Source: Candidatus Moraniibacteriota bacterium | GTDB lineage: Bacteria; Patescibacteriota; Minisyncoccia; Moranbacterales; GCA-2747515 | DNA: 12,932 nt | Reading direction: 5' to 3' | Assembly: GCA_029938745.1 (NCBI GenBank) | Contig: JAOZUJ010000026.1 | Span: forward strand, 1 to 12,932 | Shown here: one piece after another, positions 1 to 7,015 of the stretch | How the letters are laid out: every line of letters starts with the position of its first letter | Numbering within the stretch: the first letter of the stretch is position 1 | Notes under the pieces: generated by a model | Told to the model about the DNA's origin: nothing | What the model saw: only the letters and a program-made list of their open reading frames with translations | Databases searched by the model: none | Program-made: the position numbers and the translations under genes

Positions 1-1
1 A

Positions 2-72
2 GGTCGCGTGGCCGAGCGGTTAGGCACGGGTCTGCAAAACCCTTTACCCCGGTTCAAATCCGGGCGCGACCT
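2..72 (+). tRNA. tRNA-Cys (anticodon GCA)
   Basis: The sequence folds as a full cloverleaf. A 7-bp acceptor stem joins GGTCGCG (2-8) to CGCGACC (65-71), with U72 as discriminator, as expected for cysteine tRNAs. The D-arm is GCC...GGC, the anticodon loop CTGCAAA carries GCA at 34-36, and the T-loop GTTCAAATC closes the T-arm. The 3' CCA is not encoded. Its promoter would lie upstream of the window. It is followed 13 nt later by tRNA-Leu, so the two are probably co-transcribed. Confidence 0.97.
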
Positions 73-85
73 CATCTTTACATAT

Positions 86-170
86 GCCCGGGTGGTGGAA
101 TTGGTAGACACGATGGACTTAAAATCCATTGAATGAATAATTCGTGCGAGTTCAAGTCTCGCCTCGGGCA
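86..170 (+). tRNA. tRNA-Leu (anticodon TAA)
   Basis: This is a class II tRNA. The acceptor stem GCCCGGG (86-92) pairs with CTCGGGC (163-169) through one G-U pair, and A170 is the discriminator. The anticodon stem ATGGA/TCCAT encloses TAA at 120-122. A long variable arm follows (about 131-147), typical of leucine tRNAs. CCA is not encoded. An A/T-only inverted repeat (183-190 with 198-205) follows and may be a weak 3' processing or termination signal before the first protein gene. Confidence 0.97.
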
Positions 171-232
171 CAGTATATAATATATTTTTTGTACGTTAAA
201 AAATACATGAACTCAAACATGCAGGAGCTTTT

Positions 233-514
233 ATGACTATTTATGATCTGCAATTACCAGAGTGGCTACAGAGTGTGGATGTGATTGGTATTGTTGCGGT
301 TTTACAACGCAATAAGCAAATGACAAGTATGCAAGTTTTTCATGAACTTGAAAAAAGTGATCCACTACTTGTACAAAAGTTTGTAGCATTTTCAAAACTG
401 TTATGCAAAACTCTGCCGGCATCGGGTATTATTGCGGTACAGCACGCTGCGGATGGTATTATGTACACCATCCCTAATCAAAAATTGCACAAAGTACATA
501 AAATGAAGGAGTAG
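233..514 (+). CDS. small uncharacterised protein, 93 aa
   Basis: I do not recognise this protein. It is a compact, mostly helical sequence with no signal peptide or membrane segment. The middle third (about residues 28-50) is rich in charged and amphipathic residues, and the C-terminus is basic (KLHKVHKMKE). The ATG is preceded by a clear AGGAG (222-226) at good spacing, which supports translation. The stop at 512-514 lies 5 nt before the ATG of the next gene, and that gene's AAGGAG lies inside this reading frame, so the two are probably translationally coupled. Its position straight after two tRNAs suggests a shared transcript. No function can be assigned. Confidence 0.75.
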   Translation: MTIYDLQLPEWLQSVDVIGIVAVLQRNKQMTSMQVFHELEKSDPLLVQKFVAFSKLLCKTLPASGIIAVQHAADGIMYTIPNQKLHKVHKMKE

Positions 515-519
515 TGAAT

Positions 520-783
520 ATGGATGACATATATGAATTTCATAAATATGGCGGTGTGATTATTGGAGGTGCTGTATTCATTAGTTGTATTATTGGACCA
601 TTGTTGTTTTTGGTAGGAAATCGTATCCTGTTCATTCATTGTCCAAGGTGTAATAATTACAAGTTTTATAAAGTTGCAGGTGGGCCACCAAAATGTATGT
701 CTTGCAGGTGGCAACATACAGAGAGTTGGTCTGCAAGATATCCAAATAAGAAGCCTCGAGGCATGATGTATTTTTATGTCTAA
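520..783 (+). CDS. small membrane protein with C4 zinc-ribbon motif, 87 aa
   Basis: A hydrophobic segment at about residues 12-35 (GGVIIGGAVFISCIIGPLLFLVG) is expected to span the membrane. It is followed by two cysteine pairs, CPRC and CMSC, about 15 residues apart, the spacing of a four-cysteine zinc ribbon. The rest is short, basic and aromatic. I chose ATG 520 over an in-frame GTG at 514 because AAGGAG (506-511) is 8 nt from the ATG but only 2 nt from the GTG. The gene is coupled to the preceding one and ends just before a strong hairpin terminator. Zinc ribbons on short membrane anchors occur in many uncharacterised proteins, so no substrate or partner can be proposed. Confidence 0.72.
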   Translation: MDDIYEFHKYGGVIIGGAVFISCIIGPLLFLVGNRILFIHCPRCNNYKFYKVAGGPPKCMSCRWQHTESWSARYPNKKPRGMMYFYV

Positions 784-788
784 AAGAC

Positions 789-830
789 AAAACACCTCTT
801 TCACATAGTGAAAGAGGTGTTTTCTTTTTT
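789..830. terminator. bidirectional intrinsic terminator
   Basis: A perfect 16-bp stem, AAAACACCTCTTTCAC (789-804) with GTGAAAGAGGTGTTTT (808-823), encloses a 3-nt loop and is followed by CTTTTTTT on the plus strand. In the other direction the stem is followed by GTCTTTTA. It sits between the convergent ends of the zinc-ribbon gene and the 3D-domain gene and can serve both. Confidence 0.9.
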
Positions 831-1291
831 TATATTACAACATATGCAACAAGATTTCTTCGTCCAAATGCAAATGCTTCAGATTTTGTTTCCATATAGA
901 TGTCAAAGTGATTTCCTTTAATTGCACCACCACGATCTTCACATGTATATGTTCCCATTCCTTCAATGAAAATTTCAGTACCAAATTCATATCCACGTGG
1001 ACAGGCAAGTGTATGATTTTGTTTTACCATATTACCAGAAGCTGTAATTCCATCACTTTTACCACATTCGTCTGCAGCAGCAGTATAAGCTGAAGCATTG
1101 ATCGTAAATGTTTCTGGAACTGGCTCTGTATATTGTGCTTTTTTATATTGACCATTTGCGATTCCACACGTTAGGCCACCATTTTCAATATTTGTATAAT
1201 TTGTTGTATTTTGATTAGTTTCTGACTCTTGTGCATTTACAGCATTACCTGTAAATACAATTACCATTACTATAAATACAATATATCTCAT
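830..1291 (-). CDS. secreted 3D-domain protein (double-psi beta-barrel, possible peptidoglycan lytic role), 153 aa
   Basis: The N-terminus from this ATG is a standard signal peptide: basic Met-Arg, a hydrophobic core (YIVFIVMVIVFTG) and an AVNA|Q cleavage site near residue 20. A polar, Asn/Thr-rich linker follows. The C-terminal 90 residues match the 3D domain family (named for three conserved aspartates), with INASAYTA, SDGITASG, a TCEDRGG segment and FDIYM in order. This fold is shared with MltA and the Bacillus YocH and Rpf-type enzymes, which act on cell-wall glycan. A longer frame starts at a GTG at 1330 but would put 13 polar residues before the signal peptide and has no better ribosome site. 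Two cysteine pairs may form disulfides. It is transcribed from the strong promoter at 1431-1459. Confidence 0.85.
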   Translation of the reverse strand: MRYIVFIVMVIVFTGNAVNAQESETNQNTTNYTNIENGGLTCGIANGQYKKAQYTEPVPETFTINASAYTAAADECGKSDGITASGNMVKQNHTLACPRGYEFGTEIFIEGMGTYTCEDRGGAIKGNHFDIYMETKSEAFAFGRRNLVAYVVI

Positions 1292-1332
1292 GTAGAGATT
1301 TGAATATTTAGCGTGCCTACAATACTTCACCT

Positions 1333-1367
1333 GCCCGAAATGCTACGCATATGCGTTGCAGGCGGGC
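1333..1367. repeat. GC-rich imperfect hairpin in the 5' leader of the 3D-domain gene
   Basis: GCCCG (1333-1337) pairs with CGGGC (1363-1367), TGC (1341-1343) with GCA (1358-1360), and the centre is the palindrome CGCATATGCG (1346-1355). It stands out as GC-rich in AT-rich surroundings and lies in the transcribed leader, between promoter and start codon. Confidence 0.6.
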
Positions 1368-1430
1368 CAGCTTTTCTTGTAGTTAACACGATTGACACTG
1401 CACGAATGTGCTTTTTCAGGTCAACAAAGA

Positions 1431-1459
1431 AGTATAGCACATTTTAGGCATTTTGTCAA
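1431..1459 (-). promoter_or_regulatory. sigma70-type promoter for the 3D-domain gene
   Basis: Read on the minus strand, TTGACA (1454-1459) is separated by 17 bp from TATACT (1431-1436), 11 of 12 bases matching the consensus. Transcription would start near 1424 and give a leader of about 130 nt that contains the GC-rich hairpin. Confidence 0.8.
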
Positions 1460-1535
1460 GCCTTTGTGTCAACCTACGTGTTTATGGCTAAATATAATTA
1501 AAATAAGACTAAATGACATTATGCTGTTATTTGTA

Positions 1536-1565
1536 ATCAAAAAACCATCACAATGTGTGATGGTT
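1536..1565 (-). terminator. intrinsic terminator of the 377-aa/DUF5663-like unit
   Basis: The 10-bp stem AACCATCACA (1543-1552) with TGTGATGGTT (1556-1565) has a 3-nt loop. On the minus strand it is followed by a run of T residues. It lies 27 nt after the stop of the DUF5663-like gene. Confidence 0.8.
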
Positions 1566-1591
1566 GAGTTTATTTAAGCGTTTTGGTGTAT

Positions 1592-1903
1592 TTATGTGGT
1601 TTTCACGGCTTTTTGTAGGTCTTTTTTGTAATTATCCAATTCTTCGTCAATAAATTTGTCAGCATCATCAACAAAATAATCAATATACAGAAGAATTTTA
1701 TCTGGTTCATTTTTGTGATCATTGATCTTTTGAATGAAGAGGTCTTTTTTGTCTTTGGGCACTTCTGTGATCAATCGCAAAATAATACGTTGTGTGAGTA
1801 TTTCGCCAATTTCATCGAGTAGTGAGAGTTTTTTTGTCTCATTGATTTCGCCGAGATCGAGATCTTGTACGATTGATACGAGTTTTTCATTGAGTAATGC
1901 CAT
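1592..1903 (-). CDS. DUF5663-like small helical protein, 103 aa
   Basis: The frame begins MALLNEKLVSIVQDLDLGEI and continues with a helical, strongly charged sequence (DEIGEILTQRIILRL, then several amphipathic helices ending KKDLQKAVKTT). The order of a short N-terminal helix, an acidic turn and an EIxxRIxLRL helix resembles DUF5663, a family I associate with Patescibacteria. The match is from memory. I chose the ATG at 1903 because the upstream in-frame ATG (1972) would overlap the preceding gene and add a low-complexity Asn/Lys/Ile stretch. No Shine-Dalgarno sequence is visible. It follows the 377-aa gene by 43 nt and ends at the terminator at 1543-1565, so the two form a transcription unit. 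The molecular role is unknown. Confidence 0.75.
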   Translation of the reverse strand: MALLNEKLVSIVQDLDLGEINETKKLSLLDEIGEILTQRIILRLITEVPKDKKDLFIQKINDHKNEPDKILLYIDYFVDDADKFIDEELDNYKKDLQKAVKTT

Positions 1904-1946
1904 AATATTTGTTATGATTTTGTTTTTTGTATTTAAATATATTGTG

Positions 1947-3080
1947 TTATTTTTGCTCGGATAGGACTGCAACTTTATTGAGTTTGTTTACAATGTCTGA
2001 GAGTGCGCGGAGTATTTTTTCTGATGACTCTGTGTTGTCTGTTGTGTCAACGATGTTTTTTGCAAGATCATCAAAAGTTTGACCTAGTTGAGTAGTATCT
2101 AGTGTATTTCGCATCTTACTGAGTAATTTTCTTGAGGACGGTTTTAGTTCGGCGTTAATACTACCGAGCATGTACAGAGCTTCTCCAGCTGGAATATCGG
2201 CCACTTTTTCGTACATTGCATTATTTACCCATCCATCACTTTGTTTTTCAATATTATAAGCCAATTGATCTGATTCCTGTTCTTTTGATGATTCTTCAGT
2301 ATTTTCAGGTGCAAATTCCTCCATTGCTTGTGTAATATGATCCTCAATATCCTCAGTTGTTTGCAGGTCATGAAAGAAATCTTCGCTGACAGGAGATGAA
2401 ACTTGTGTTGCACGATATTGATTAATGTATTTTTCTGTTACAAAATCATTGTTTATGATTCTATCACCACTGTCTGTTCTCACAAAAGATGCTTCAGTAG
2501 GTGTATTTGCAGTTTGTTGTACGCGCCATTGCCAATAATTTTCTACTTCGTCCTTAGTTAGTCCATAATTTTCTAACTGTTGTGTGATTGTATCTTCAAA
2601 TTTTTCCACGGATCCTTTTGCAAAACTATCAAGTAGATATAACGTTTTTTCAGACAGTTGATCTTGTGGTATACCACGATCTGATAATTTTTTTTGTACA
2701 GCCTTTGTCATGTGGGCATCTTCTCTATAGTATTCTAGTATTTGTGCTTGGAGGTATGTTGCGGAGCTTGCATCAAGTTCTGTGAGAACTTTTTCCTGAT
2801 TAGTGTCAGTGGTATTTTCTGTTGCGTTGAGCATTTCTTGTGGTTTTTGCGTTGTTTCGGAAGCGTCTGATGGAGCAAGTGTGTCAGAATTTTTTTGTAA
2901 TAGAGAATATAGAGCGTTTTTGATATCAATGCGTTGAAAAATACTTTTTATTTTATCAACTCCATAGGCAGTAAGTTCTTTGAGATTATTTGCTTTTTCT
3001 GCAGCATTAAAATTACGTATCCTCTCTAGATAAGGTGTTTGTTCCATGGTTGTCTCAGCTGTTAATTCAAATGACTTCAT
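1947..3080 (-). CDS. uncharacterised acidic protein, about 377 aa
   Basis: I do not recognise this protein. It has no signal peptide or membrane segment and appears cytoplasmic. It is rich in Glu, Asp, Thr and Gln. Residues about 65-105 form a polar low-complexity linker, and a middle helical region (about 108-190, with YYREDAHMTKAVQKKL and LTKDEVENYWQWRVQQ) follows. A second acidic linker (about 255-270) precedes a helical C-terminal domain. An in-frame TTG 12 nt further upstream is possible, but the ATG at 3080 is the more ordinary choice. Neither has a Shine-Dalgarno sequence. An extended -10 (TGATATAAT) lies about 30 nt upstream. It heads a two-gene unit divergent from pnp. Confidence 0.75.
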   Translation of the reverse strand: MKSFELTAETTMEQTPYLERIRNFNAAEKANNLKELTAYGVDKIKSIFQRIDIKNALYSLLQKNSDTLAPSDASETTQKPQEMLNATENTTDTNQEKVLTELDASSATYLQAQILEYYREDAHMTKAVQKKLSDRGIPQDQLSEKTLYLLDSFAKGSVEKFEDTITQQLENYGLTKDEVENYWQWRVQQTANTPTEASFVRTDSGDRIINNDFVTEKYINQYRATQVSSPVSEDFFHDLQTTEDIEDHITQAMEEFAPENTEESSKEQESDQLAYNIEKQSDGWVNNAMYEKVADIPAGEALYMLGSINAELKPSSRKLLSKMRNTLDTTQLGQTFDDLAKNIVDTTDNTESSEKILRALSDIVNKLNKVAVLSEQK

Positions 3081-3109
3081 AAGAGTAGACAATATTTTTT
3101 TTCATTATT

Positions 3110-3118
3110 ATTATATCA
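3110..3118 (-). promoter_or_regulatory. extended -10 promoter of the 377-aa gene
   Basis: On the minus strand the sequence reads TGATATAAT, a perfect -10 with the TGn extension, and only a poor -35 (TACTGT) at 17 bp. The start would fall near 3103, leaving a short leader without a ribosome binding site. Confidence 0.6.
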
Positions 3119-3160
3119 CACTTTTATATTTTACAGTATTTTGGACTTACTGATGTAAAG

Positions 3161-3189
3161 TTGACTTTATGTATTAAAGATGCGATACT
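3161..3189 (+). promoter_or_regulatory. promoter of pnp
   Basis: TTGACT (3161-3166), a 17-bp spacer ending in TGC, and GATACT (3184-3189) fit a sigma70-type promoter with extended -10. The start would be near 3196, giving pnp a leader of about 113 nt with two hairpins. Confidence 0.6.
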
Positions 3190-3242
3190 ATAGAATAAGT
3201 AATTTTTTATTTGAAGTAGTAATTTTATCACTATGAAGATAC

Positions 3243-3304
3243 ATATATGCATCACATACGTGTGATATATATATGTATATTTATAGTAATAATGAAATTA
3301 CTAT
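3243..3304 (+). promoter_or_regulatory. two hairpins in the pnp 5' leader
   Basis: Hairpin 1: ATATAT-GC-ATCACA (3243-3256) pairs with TGTGATATATAT (3261-3272) around a TACG loop, with the GC bulged. Hairpin 2: ATAGTAAT (3283-3290) pairs with ATTACTAT (3297-3304) around a 6-nt loop and ends 4 nt before the pnp ATG. In E. coli a leader stem cut by RNase III lets PNPase repress its own mRNA. A similar control here is an inference from position only. Confidence 0.5.
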
Positions 3305-3308
3305 TTTC

Positions 3309-5417
3309 ATGTCTAATAATATGACAGAACAAAAGAAGTGGTCACTTGATGTGGCTGGACGAAGCCTTGTTGTAGAAACTGGTAAGCTTGCAAAGCAAGC
3401 TGGTGGAGCTGTAACTGTGCGTTATGGTGACACACAAATACTCGCAACAGCAGTAATGAGCAAGAACAAAAGTAATGTAATGGGATATTTTCCACTTATG
3501 GTGGATTATGAAGAGCGATATTATGCAGCAGGGAAGATCAAGGGTTCACGTTTTATCAAGCGTGAAGGACGACCAAGTGATGAGGCAGTTTTGACAGGGC
3601 GGGCAGTTGATCGAACGATTCGACCACTTTTTGATATGCGTATGCGTAGTGAGGTGCAAGTAGTGATCACAGTACAATCAATTGATGGAGAAAATGATCC
3701 AGATATTATTTCAATGATCGCGGCGTCACTTGCGCTATCTATTTCAGATATTCCATGGAATGGTCCTATTGCAGCTGTGAAGGTTTCTCTTGTTGATGGT
3801 GAAGCAGTAATTAATCCAACAAAAGAACAGGAGGATAAAAGCATCATTAATCTAACTCTTGCAGGAACAAAAGATAAGGTCAACATGATTGAAGCAGATG
3901 CAAGTGAGGCGCCAGAAGCTGATGTTGTGCGTGCATTTGAGGCAGGTCACGATGCAATTTCAAAAATTGCAACATTTATTGAGCAAATTAAAGATGAGGT
4001 TGGCAAAGAAAAAGCTGAGCCTGTAATGTTGGTTGGAAGTGATGAGTTGGAAGCAATGATCAAAGAAACATTGATAGAAAATGGTGTTGAAGATGCACTT
4101 TATGGCACAAAGGATGAAATTGGTGCACAAACAGAAGATGTAAAAGAAAAAACATTGGAAATACTCAAAGAAAAGGTTTCTGAGGAAGATCAAGATAGTC
4201 TCGGTGAGATCTTTGGTCTTGTATTTGACGAAGTATGTGATGAATTGGTACACAAAGGTATTATCGAAAATAACAGACGTCCAGATGATCGTAAGTCAGA
4301 AGAAATTCGTCCAATTACATGTGAAGTTGGTATTTTGCCACGACCACATGGTTCTGGATTATTTACGCGTGGAGAAACACAAGCGTTAACAGTGACAACG
4401 CTCGGAGCGCCTGGAGATCATCAAATTATTGACACAATGGAAGTTGATGAAAAAAAGCATTACATCCATCATTACAATTTTCCACCATTTTCTGTGGGAG
4501 AGGTACGATTTATGCGTGGACCAGGACGACGTGAGATTGGTCATGGTGTGCTTGCAGAAAAAGCACTAATGCCGGTAATTCCAGAGGACTATCCATACAC
4601 AGTACTACTTGTTTCTGAGATTTTGGAATCAAATGGATCAAGTTCAATGGCAGCAACATGCGGCTCTACATTATCACTCATGAATGCTGGTGTGCCAATT
4701 GTGCGACCAGTTAGCGGCATCGCAATGGGTATGATGAGTGGTGCTGACGGTAAATATGTTGTTCTATCAGATATTCAAGGAGCAGAAGATCATTATGGTG
4801 ATATGGATTTGAAAGTTGCGGGTACAACAGAAGGTATTACAGCATTACAAATGGATGTAAAGATAGAAGGTATTGACGTTGAAGTATTTAGTGCAACACT
4901 TGAGCAAGCACGAACAGGACGTAAGCACATTTTGGATATTATGCTTGAGACAATTAGTGAGCCAGGTGAAATGTCACAATTTGCACCACGTATTATCACA
5001 ATGCAAATTAAACCAGATCAGATTCGAGATGTGATTGGCCCAGGTGGTAAAGTAATCAATGAAATTATTGAAAAAACAGGTGTAAATATCGACATTGAAG
5101 ATGACGGTAGTGTCTTTATTACTGCAACAGAAGCTGCTGGTGGAAAAGAAGCACAAGATATTATTCACAATCTTACAAGAGAAGTTCAAGCGGGGGAGGA
5201 ATTTGAAGGAACTGTTGTGCGACTTATGGACTTTGGTGCATTTGTAGAAATATTACCAGGTAAAGATGGTCTTGTTCACATCAGTGAAATGGCACATTCT
5301 CGTGTAGAAAAAGTGGGAGATGTCGTAAAAATTGGGGACAAAGTAAATGTCAAAGTAAAAGAAATTGATAGTCAGGGTCGTATCAATCTTTCTATGAAAG
5401 CATTGATCCCAAAATAA
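3309..5417 (+). CDS. pnp: polynucleotide phosphorylase (PNPase), 702 aa
   Basis: This is the phosphorolytic 3'-to-5' exoribonuclease of RNA turnover, working as a trimer in the cytoplasm. All domains are present in order. RNase PH domain 1 carries SRFIKREGRPSDEAVLTGRA and DRTIRPLF. A helical linker follows (about residues 215-300). RNase PH domain 2 has FTRGETQ and GDMDLKVAGT, holding the aspartates that correspond to the catalytic pair of E. coli PNPase. Next is a KH domain with the IGPGGK loop, and an S1 domain (FEGTVVRLMDFGAFVEI to INLSMKAL) reaches the C-terminus. The length is typical. I chose the ATG at 3309. The ATG at 3273 lies inside a leader hairpin and adds 12 unlikely residues, and 3321 is a possible alternative. 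No Shine-Dalgarno sequence is visible. Confidence 0.98.
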   Translation: MSNNMTEQKKWSLDVAGRSLVVETGKLAKQAGGAVTVRYGDTQILATAVMSKNKSNVMGYFPLMVDYEERYYAAGKIKGSRFIKREGRPSDEAVLTGRAVDRTIRPLFDMRMRSEVQVVITVQSIDGENDPDIISMIAASLALSISDIPWNGPIAAVKVSLVDGEAVINPTKEQEDKSIINLTLAGTKDKVNMIEADASEAPEADVVRAFEAGHDAISKIATFIEQIKDEVGKEKAEPVMLVGSDELEAMIKETLIENGVEDALYGTKDEIGAQTEDVKEKTLEILKEKVSEEDQDSLGEIFGLVFDEVCDELVHKGIIENNRRPDDRKSEEIRPITCEVGILPRPHGSGLFTRGETQALTVTTLGAPGDHQIIDTMEVDEKKHYIHHYNFPPFSVGEVRFMRGPGRREIGHGVLAEKALMPVIPEDYPYTVLLVSEILESNGSSSMAATCGSTLSLMNAGVPIVRPVSGIAMGMMSGADGKYVVLSDIQGAEDHYGDMDLKVAGTTEGITALQMDVKIEGIDVEVFSATLEQARTGRKHILDIMLETISEPGEMSQFAPRIITMQIKPDQIRDVIGPGGKVINEIIEKTGVNIDIEDDGSVFITATEAAGGKEAQDIIHNLTREVQAGEEFEGTVVRLMDFGAFVEILPGKDGLVHISEMAHSRVEKVGDVVKIGDKVNVKVKEIDSQGRINLSMKALIPK

Positions 5418-5472
5418 CACCAAACATAAATATGTGATGAGTTTGAAAAATCTCGCACTATTTGAAATAAGG

Positions 5473-5481
5473 TGCTATAAT
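5473..5481 (+). promoter_or_regulatory. extended -10 promoter for the membrane-protein gene
   Basis: TGCTATAAT (5473-5481) is a perfect extended -10. No good -35 lies at 16-18 bp. Transcription would start near 5488, about 45 nt before the ATG at 5533. Confidence 0.6.
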
Positions 5482-5510
5482 AAAGACGTTACATTTATGT
5501 AATGTCTTTA
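5481..5510 (+). terminator. hairpin after pnp, possible terminator
   Basis: TAAAGACGTTACAT (5481-5494) pairs with ATGTAATGTCTTTA (5497-5510) with one G-U, 13-14 bp in all. Only a weak T-rich tail follows. It overlaps the -10 of the next gene, so it could end pnp transcripts while that promoter restarts the downstream gene. Confidence 0.5.
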
Positions 5511-5532
5511 TTACTTTCTAAAGGAATTTTTT

Positions 5533-6735
5533 ATGGGTGACAAAAATAAAAACAAATCACAGGAACAGGACAAAAATCAAAAAGGTAAAAGAATACCACA
5601 AACCTTTGAGGTGCACACGATGCAGGGCGATAATGCTAAGGGAGGGCAAAAACAGTCAACAAAAAATGCAGCACCAGCAGCGCTTGCCGGTGTAGCCGTG
5701 CAACAAAAAACGAAATTGCCAGTGCCGAAACCAAAACAAAATAAACAAGCTGAAGGTCAAAATCCATTTTTAACAGAAGATTCACCTGCATCAAAAAAAG
5801 ATGTGCAAAAAGGATCATTTGCTCCAGGTAAACAAAAAGAACCAAAGGAAAGGATTAATTATACGCCAGATGATATTGTATCAAAAGGGAAGGATATTGA
5901 TAAAAAATCAGCAAAAAAACAAAAAAAACCGATGAAAGCTATTATGATAATTCTAATTACTTTATTTATTCTTGGTGCAATTGGATTTGGTGCATATATA
6001 TTTCTTTTTGATAACAGTGCAAGTACAAATACAACTGAAATAGTAAATACTGATAATGATCCTGTTGAAATTCCAGATAACACTGAGGAAGATGAATTAA
6101 CTGTTACAGAAGACCCTGACACTGTGGAATCTGTGGATCAAATGTATTCAACAGAACTTCCAAATTATTTTTCGTTTAATGTAGAGAGCCCAACATCTGA
6201 AGATGAAATTGCAATGGAATTAGCTACAATTGCGACAAATATGGAAAATCAGGATATTACAGAACCATTATCCTTTATTGTGACAGATTCAAATAACAAT
6301 CCAGTTTCATTTCATATATTTGCAATGTCTGCAGGAATTACATTATCACAGGATGTGCTTTCAGAACTGGAAGAGGATTTTGAAATCTATGCATATAACG
6401 ACGCAATAAATGGTGTGCGATTTGGATTTGTGATTGATGCAAAAAATGCAAGCACATTGCAAACAGCATTACTTGCTAACGAAGCGACATTGCCAATGGC
6501 GTTTGATATTATTTTGAATGGTACGGGTACGTTAGCTACAAATGTAATATTTAATGACAGTACATACAACACACATCCAATTCGATATTTTAATTTAAAC
6601 GCAACAGAATCATATTCAGTAGACTATACAATTAATGATCTTCGATGGGTAGTGGGTAGTAGTAAAAACACAATGCGTGCAATCATTGATTCTTTGAAGG
6701 GAAAAGAAATGCCAACGAATGATACAGGTTTATAA
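5533..6735 (+). CDS. single-pass membrane protein with disordered cytoplasmic tail and external domain, 400 aa
   Basis: The protein has no recognised family name. Residues 1-133 are a disordered Lys/Gln/Asn/Pro-rich tail. One membrane helix follows at about 136-158 (AIMIILITLFILGAIGFGAYIF). An acidic Thr/Asp/Glu linker comes next (about 160-204), then a folded domain of about 190 residues with alternating strands and helices, ending with HPIRYFNLNA and LRWVVGSSKNTMRAIIDSL. The basic N-terminal side predicts N-in, C-out topology. A good AAGGA (5521-5525) precedes the ATG. It has its own promoter and ends before a hairpin terminator. I have an impression of similar anchored proteins in Patescibacteria, but no function is known to me. 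Confidence 0.82.
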   Translation: MGDKNKNKSQEQDKNQKGKRIPQTFEVHTMQGDNAKGGQKQSTKNAAPAALAGVAVQQKTKLPVPKPKQNKQAEGQNPFLTEDSPASKKDVQKGSFAPGKQKEPKERINYTPDDIVSKGKDIDKKSAKKQKKPMKAIMIILITLFILGAIGFGAYIFLFDNSASTNTTEIVNTDNDPVEIPDNTEEDELTVTEDPDTVESVDQMYSTELPNYFSFNVESPTSEDEIAMELATIATNMENQDITEPLSFIVTDSNNNPVSFHIFAMSAGITLSQDVLSELEEDFEIYAYNDAINGVRFGFVIDAKNASTLQTALLANEATLPMAFDIILNGTGTLATNVIFNDSTYNTHPIRYFNLNATESYSVDYTINDLRWVVGSSKNTMRAIIDSLKGKEMPTNDTGL

Positions 6736-6758
6736 TAAATGTTTTTGAATTTAATAAG

Positions 6759-6796
6759 GTGCTCTCTAAGTTGTATTAGAGAGTACTTTTAATTTA
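6759..6796 (+). terminator. intrinsic terminator of the membrane-protein gene
   Basis: GTGCTCTCTAA (6759-6769) pairs with TTAGAGAGTAC (6776-6786), 11 bp with one G-U pair and a 6-nt loop, and is followed by TTTTAATTTA. Confidence 0.8.
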
Positions 6797-6861
6797 TTAT
6801 CCACAACTCACAGGTTATCCACAGGTGCAGTAGTGGATAACTGTGGATAACATGTGTATAA
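6797..6861. other. cluster of five DnaA boxes (origin-like or DnaA-regulated site)
   Basis: Nine-mers matching the DnaA box TTATNCACA lie at 6797-6805 and 6815-6823 (plus, both TTATCCACA), and at 6842-6850 (TTATCCACA) and 6853-6861 (TTATACACA) on the minus strand. A one-mismatch copy (TTATCCACT) lies at 6832-6840 on the minus strand. The two orientations face each other in 65 bp. An AT-rich tract begins straight after. This density is what is seen at replication origins. Against an origin, the flanking protein genes converge on this site rather than pointing away, and no dnaA gene is in the window. Confidence 0.7.
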
Positions 6862-6865
6862 CAGT

Positions 6866-6930
6866 GCTAAATAAATAAAAGAGAATTACTTTTTATTTTA
6901 TAATTTTCTTTTATTCTCTATAAAAACTGT
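6866..6930. other. AT-rich tract with inverted repeat, possible DNA-unwinding element
   Basis: Next to the DnaA boxes is a run of almost only A and T. It contains AGAGAAT (6880-6886) and its inverted copy ATTCTCT (6913-6919). Its position beside the box cluster fits a duplex-unwinding element. That role depends on the cluster being an origin. Confidence 0.5.
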
Positions 6931-6944
6931 CAAGAACTTGTCAA
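6917..6944 (-). promoter_or_regulatory. possible minus-strand promoter firing across the AT-rich tract
   Basis: On the minus strand, TTGACA (6939-6944) stands 16 bp from TATAGA (6917-6922). The 12-mer TTGACAAGTTCT recurs at the promoter at 12308-12335. Transcription would run through the AT-rich tract and DnaA boxes. No minus-strand gene follows directly. Confidence 0.35.
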
Positions 6945-6980
6945 AATCCTTTTATACAAAAGGAAAGGAGGGAATATGCT

Positions 6981-7009
6981 TTGACCATGATATGAAAAAG
7001 TGTTATAAT
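6981..7009 (+). promoter_or_regulatory. strong promoter of the structured RNA
   Basis: TTGACC (6981-6986), exactly 17 bp, then TATAAT (7004-7009) preceded by TGT as an extended -10. It is one of the best promoters in the window, yet no open reading frame with a ribosome site follows. The start is predicted near 7016. Confidence 0.75.
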
Positions 7010-7015
7010 TACTTT

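Noticed and set aside
3273..3308. Upstream start of pnp at 3273
   Set aside because: The codon is in a leader hairpin and adds residues not expected before the first RNase PH domain.
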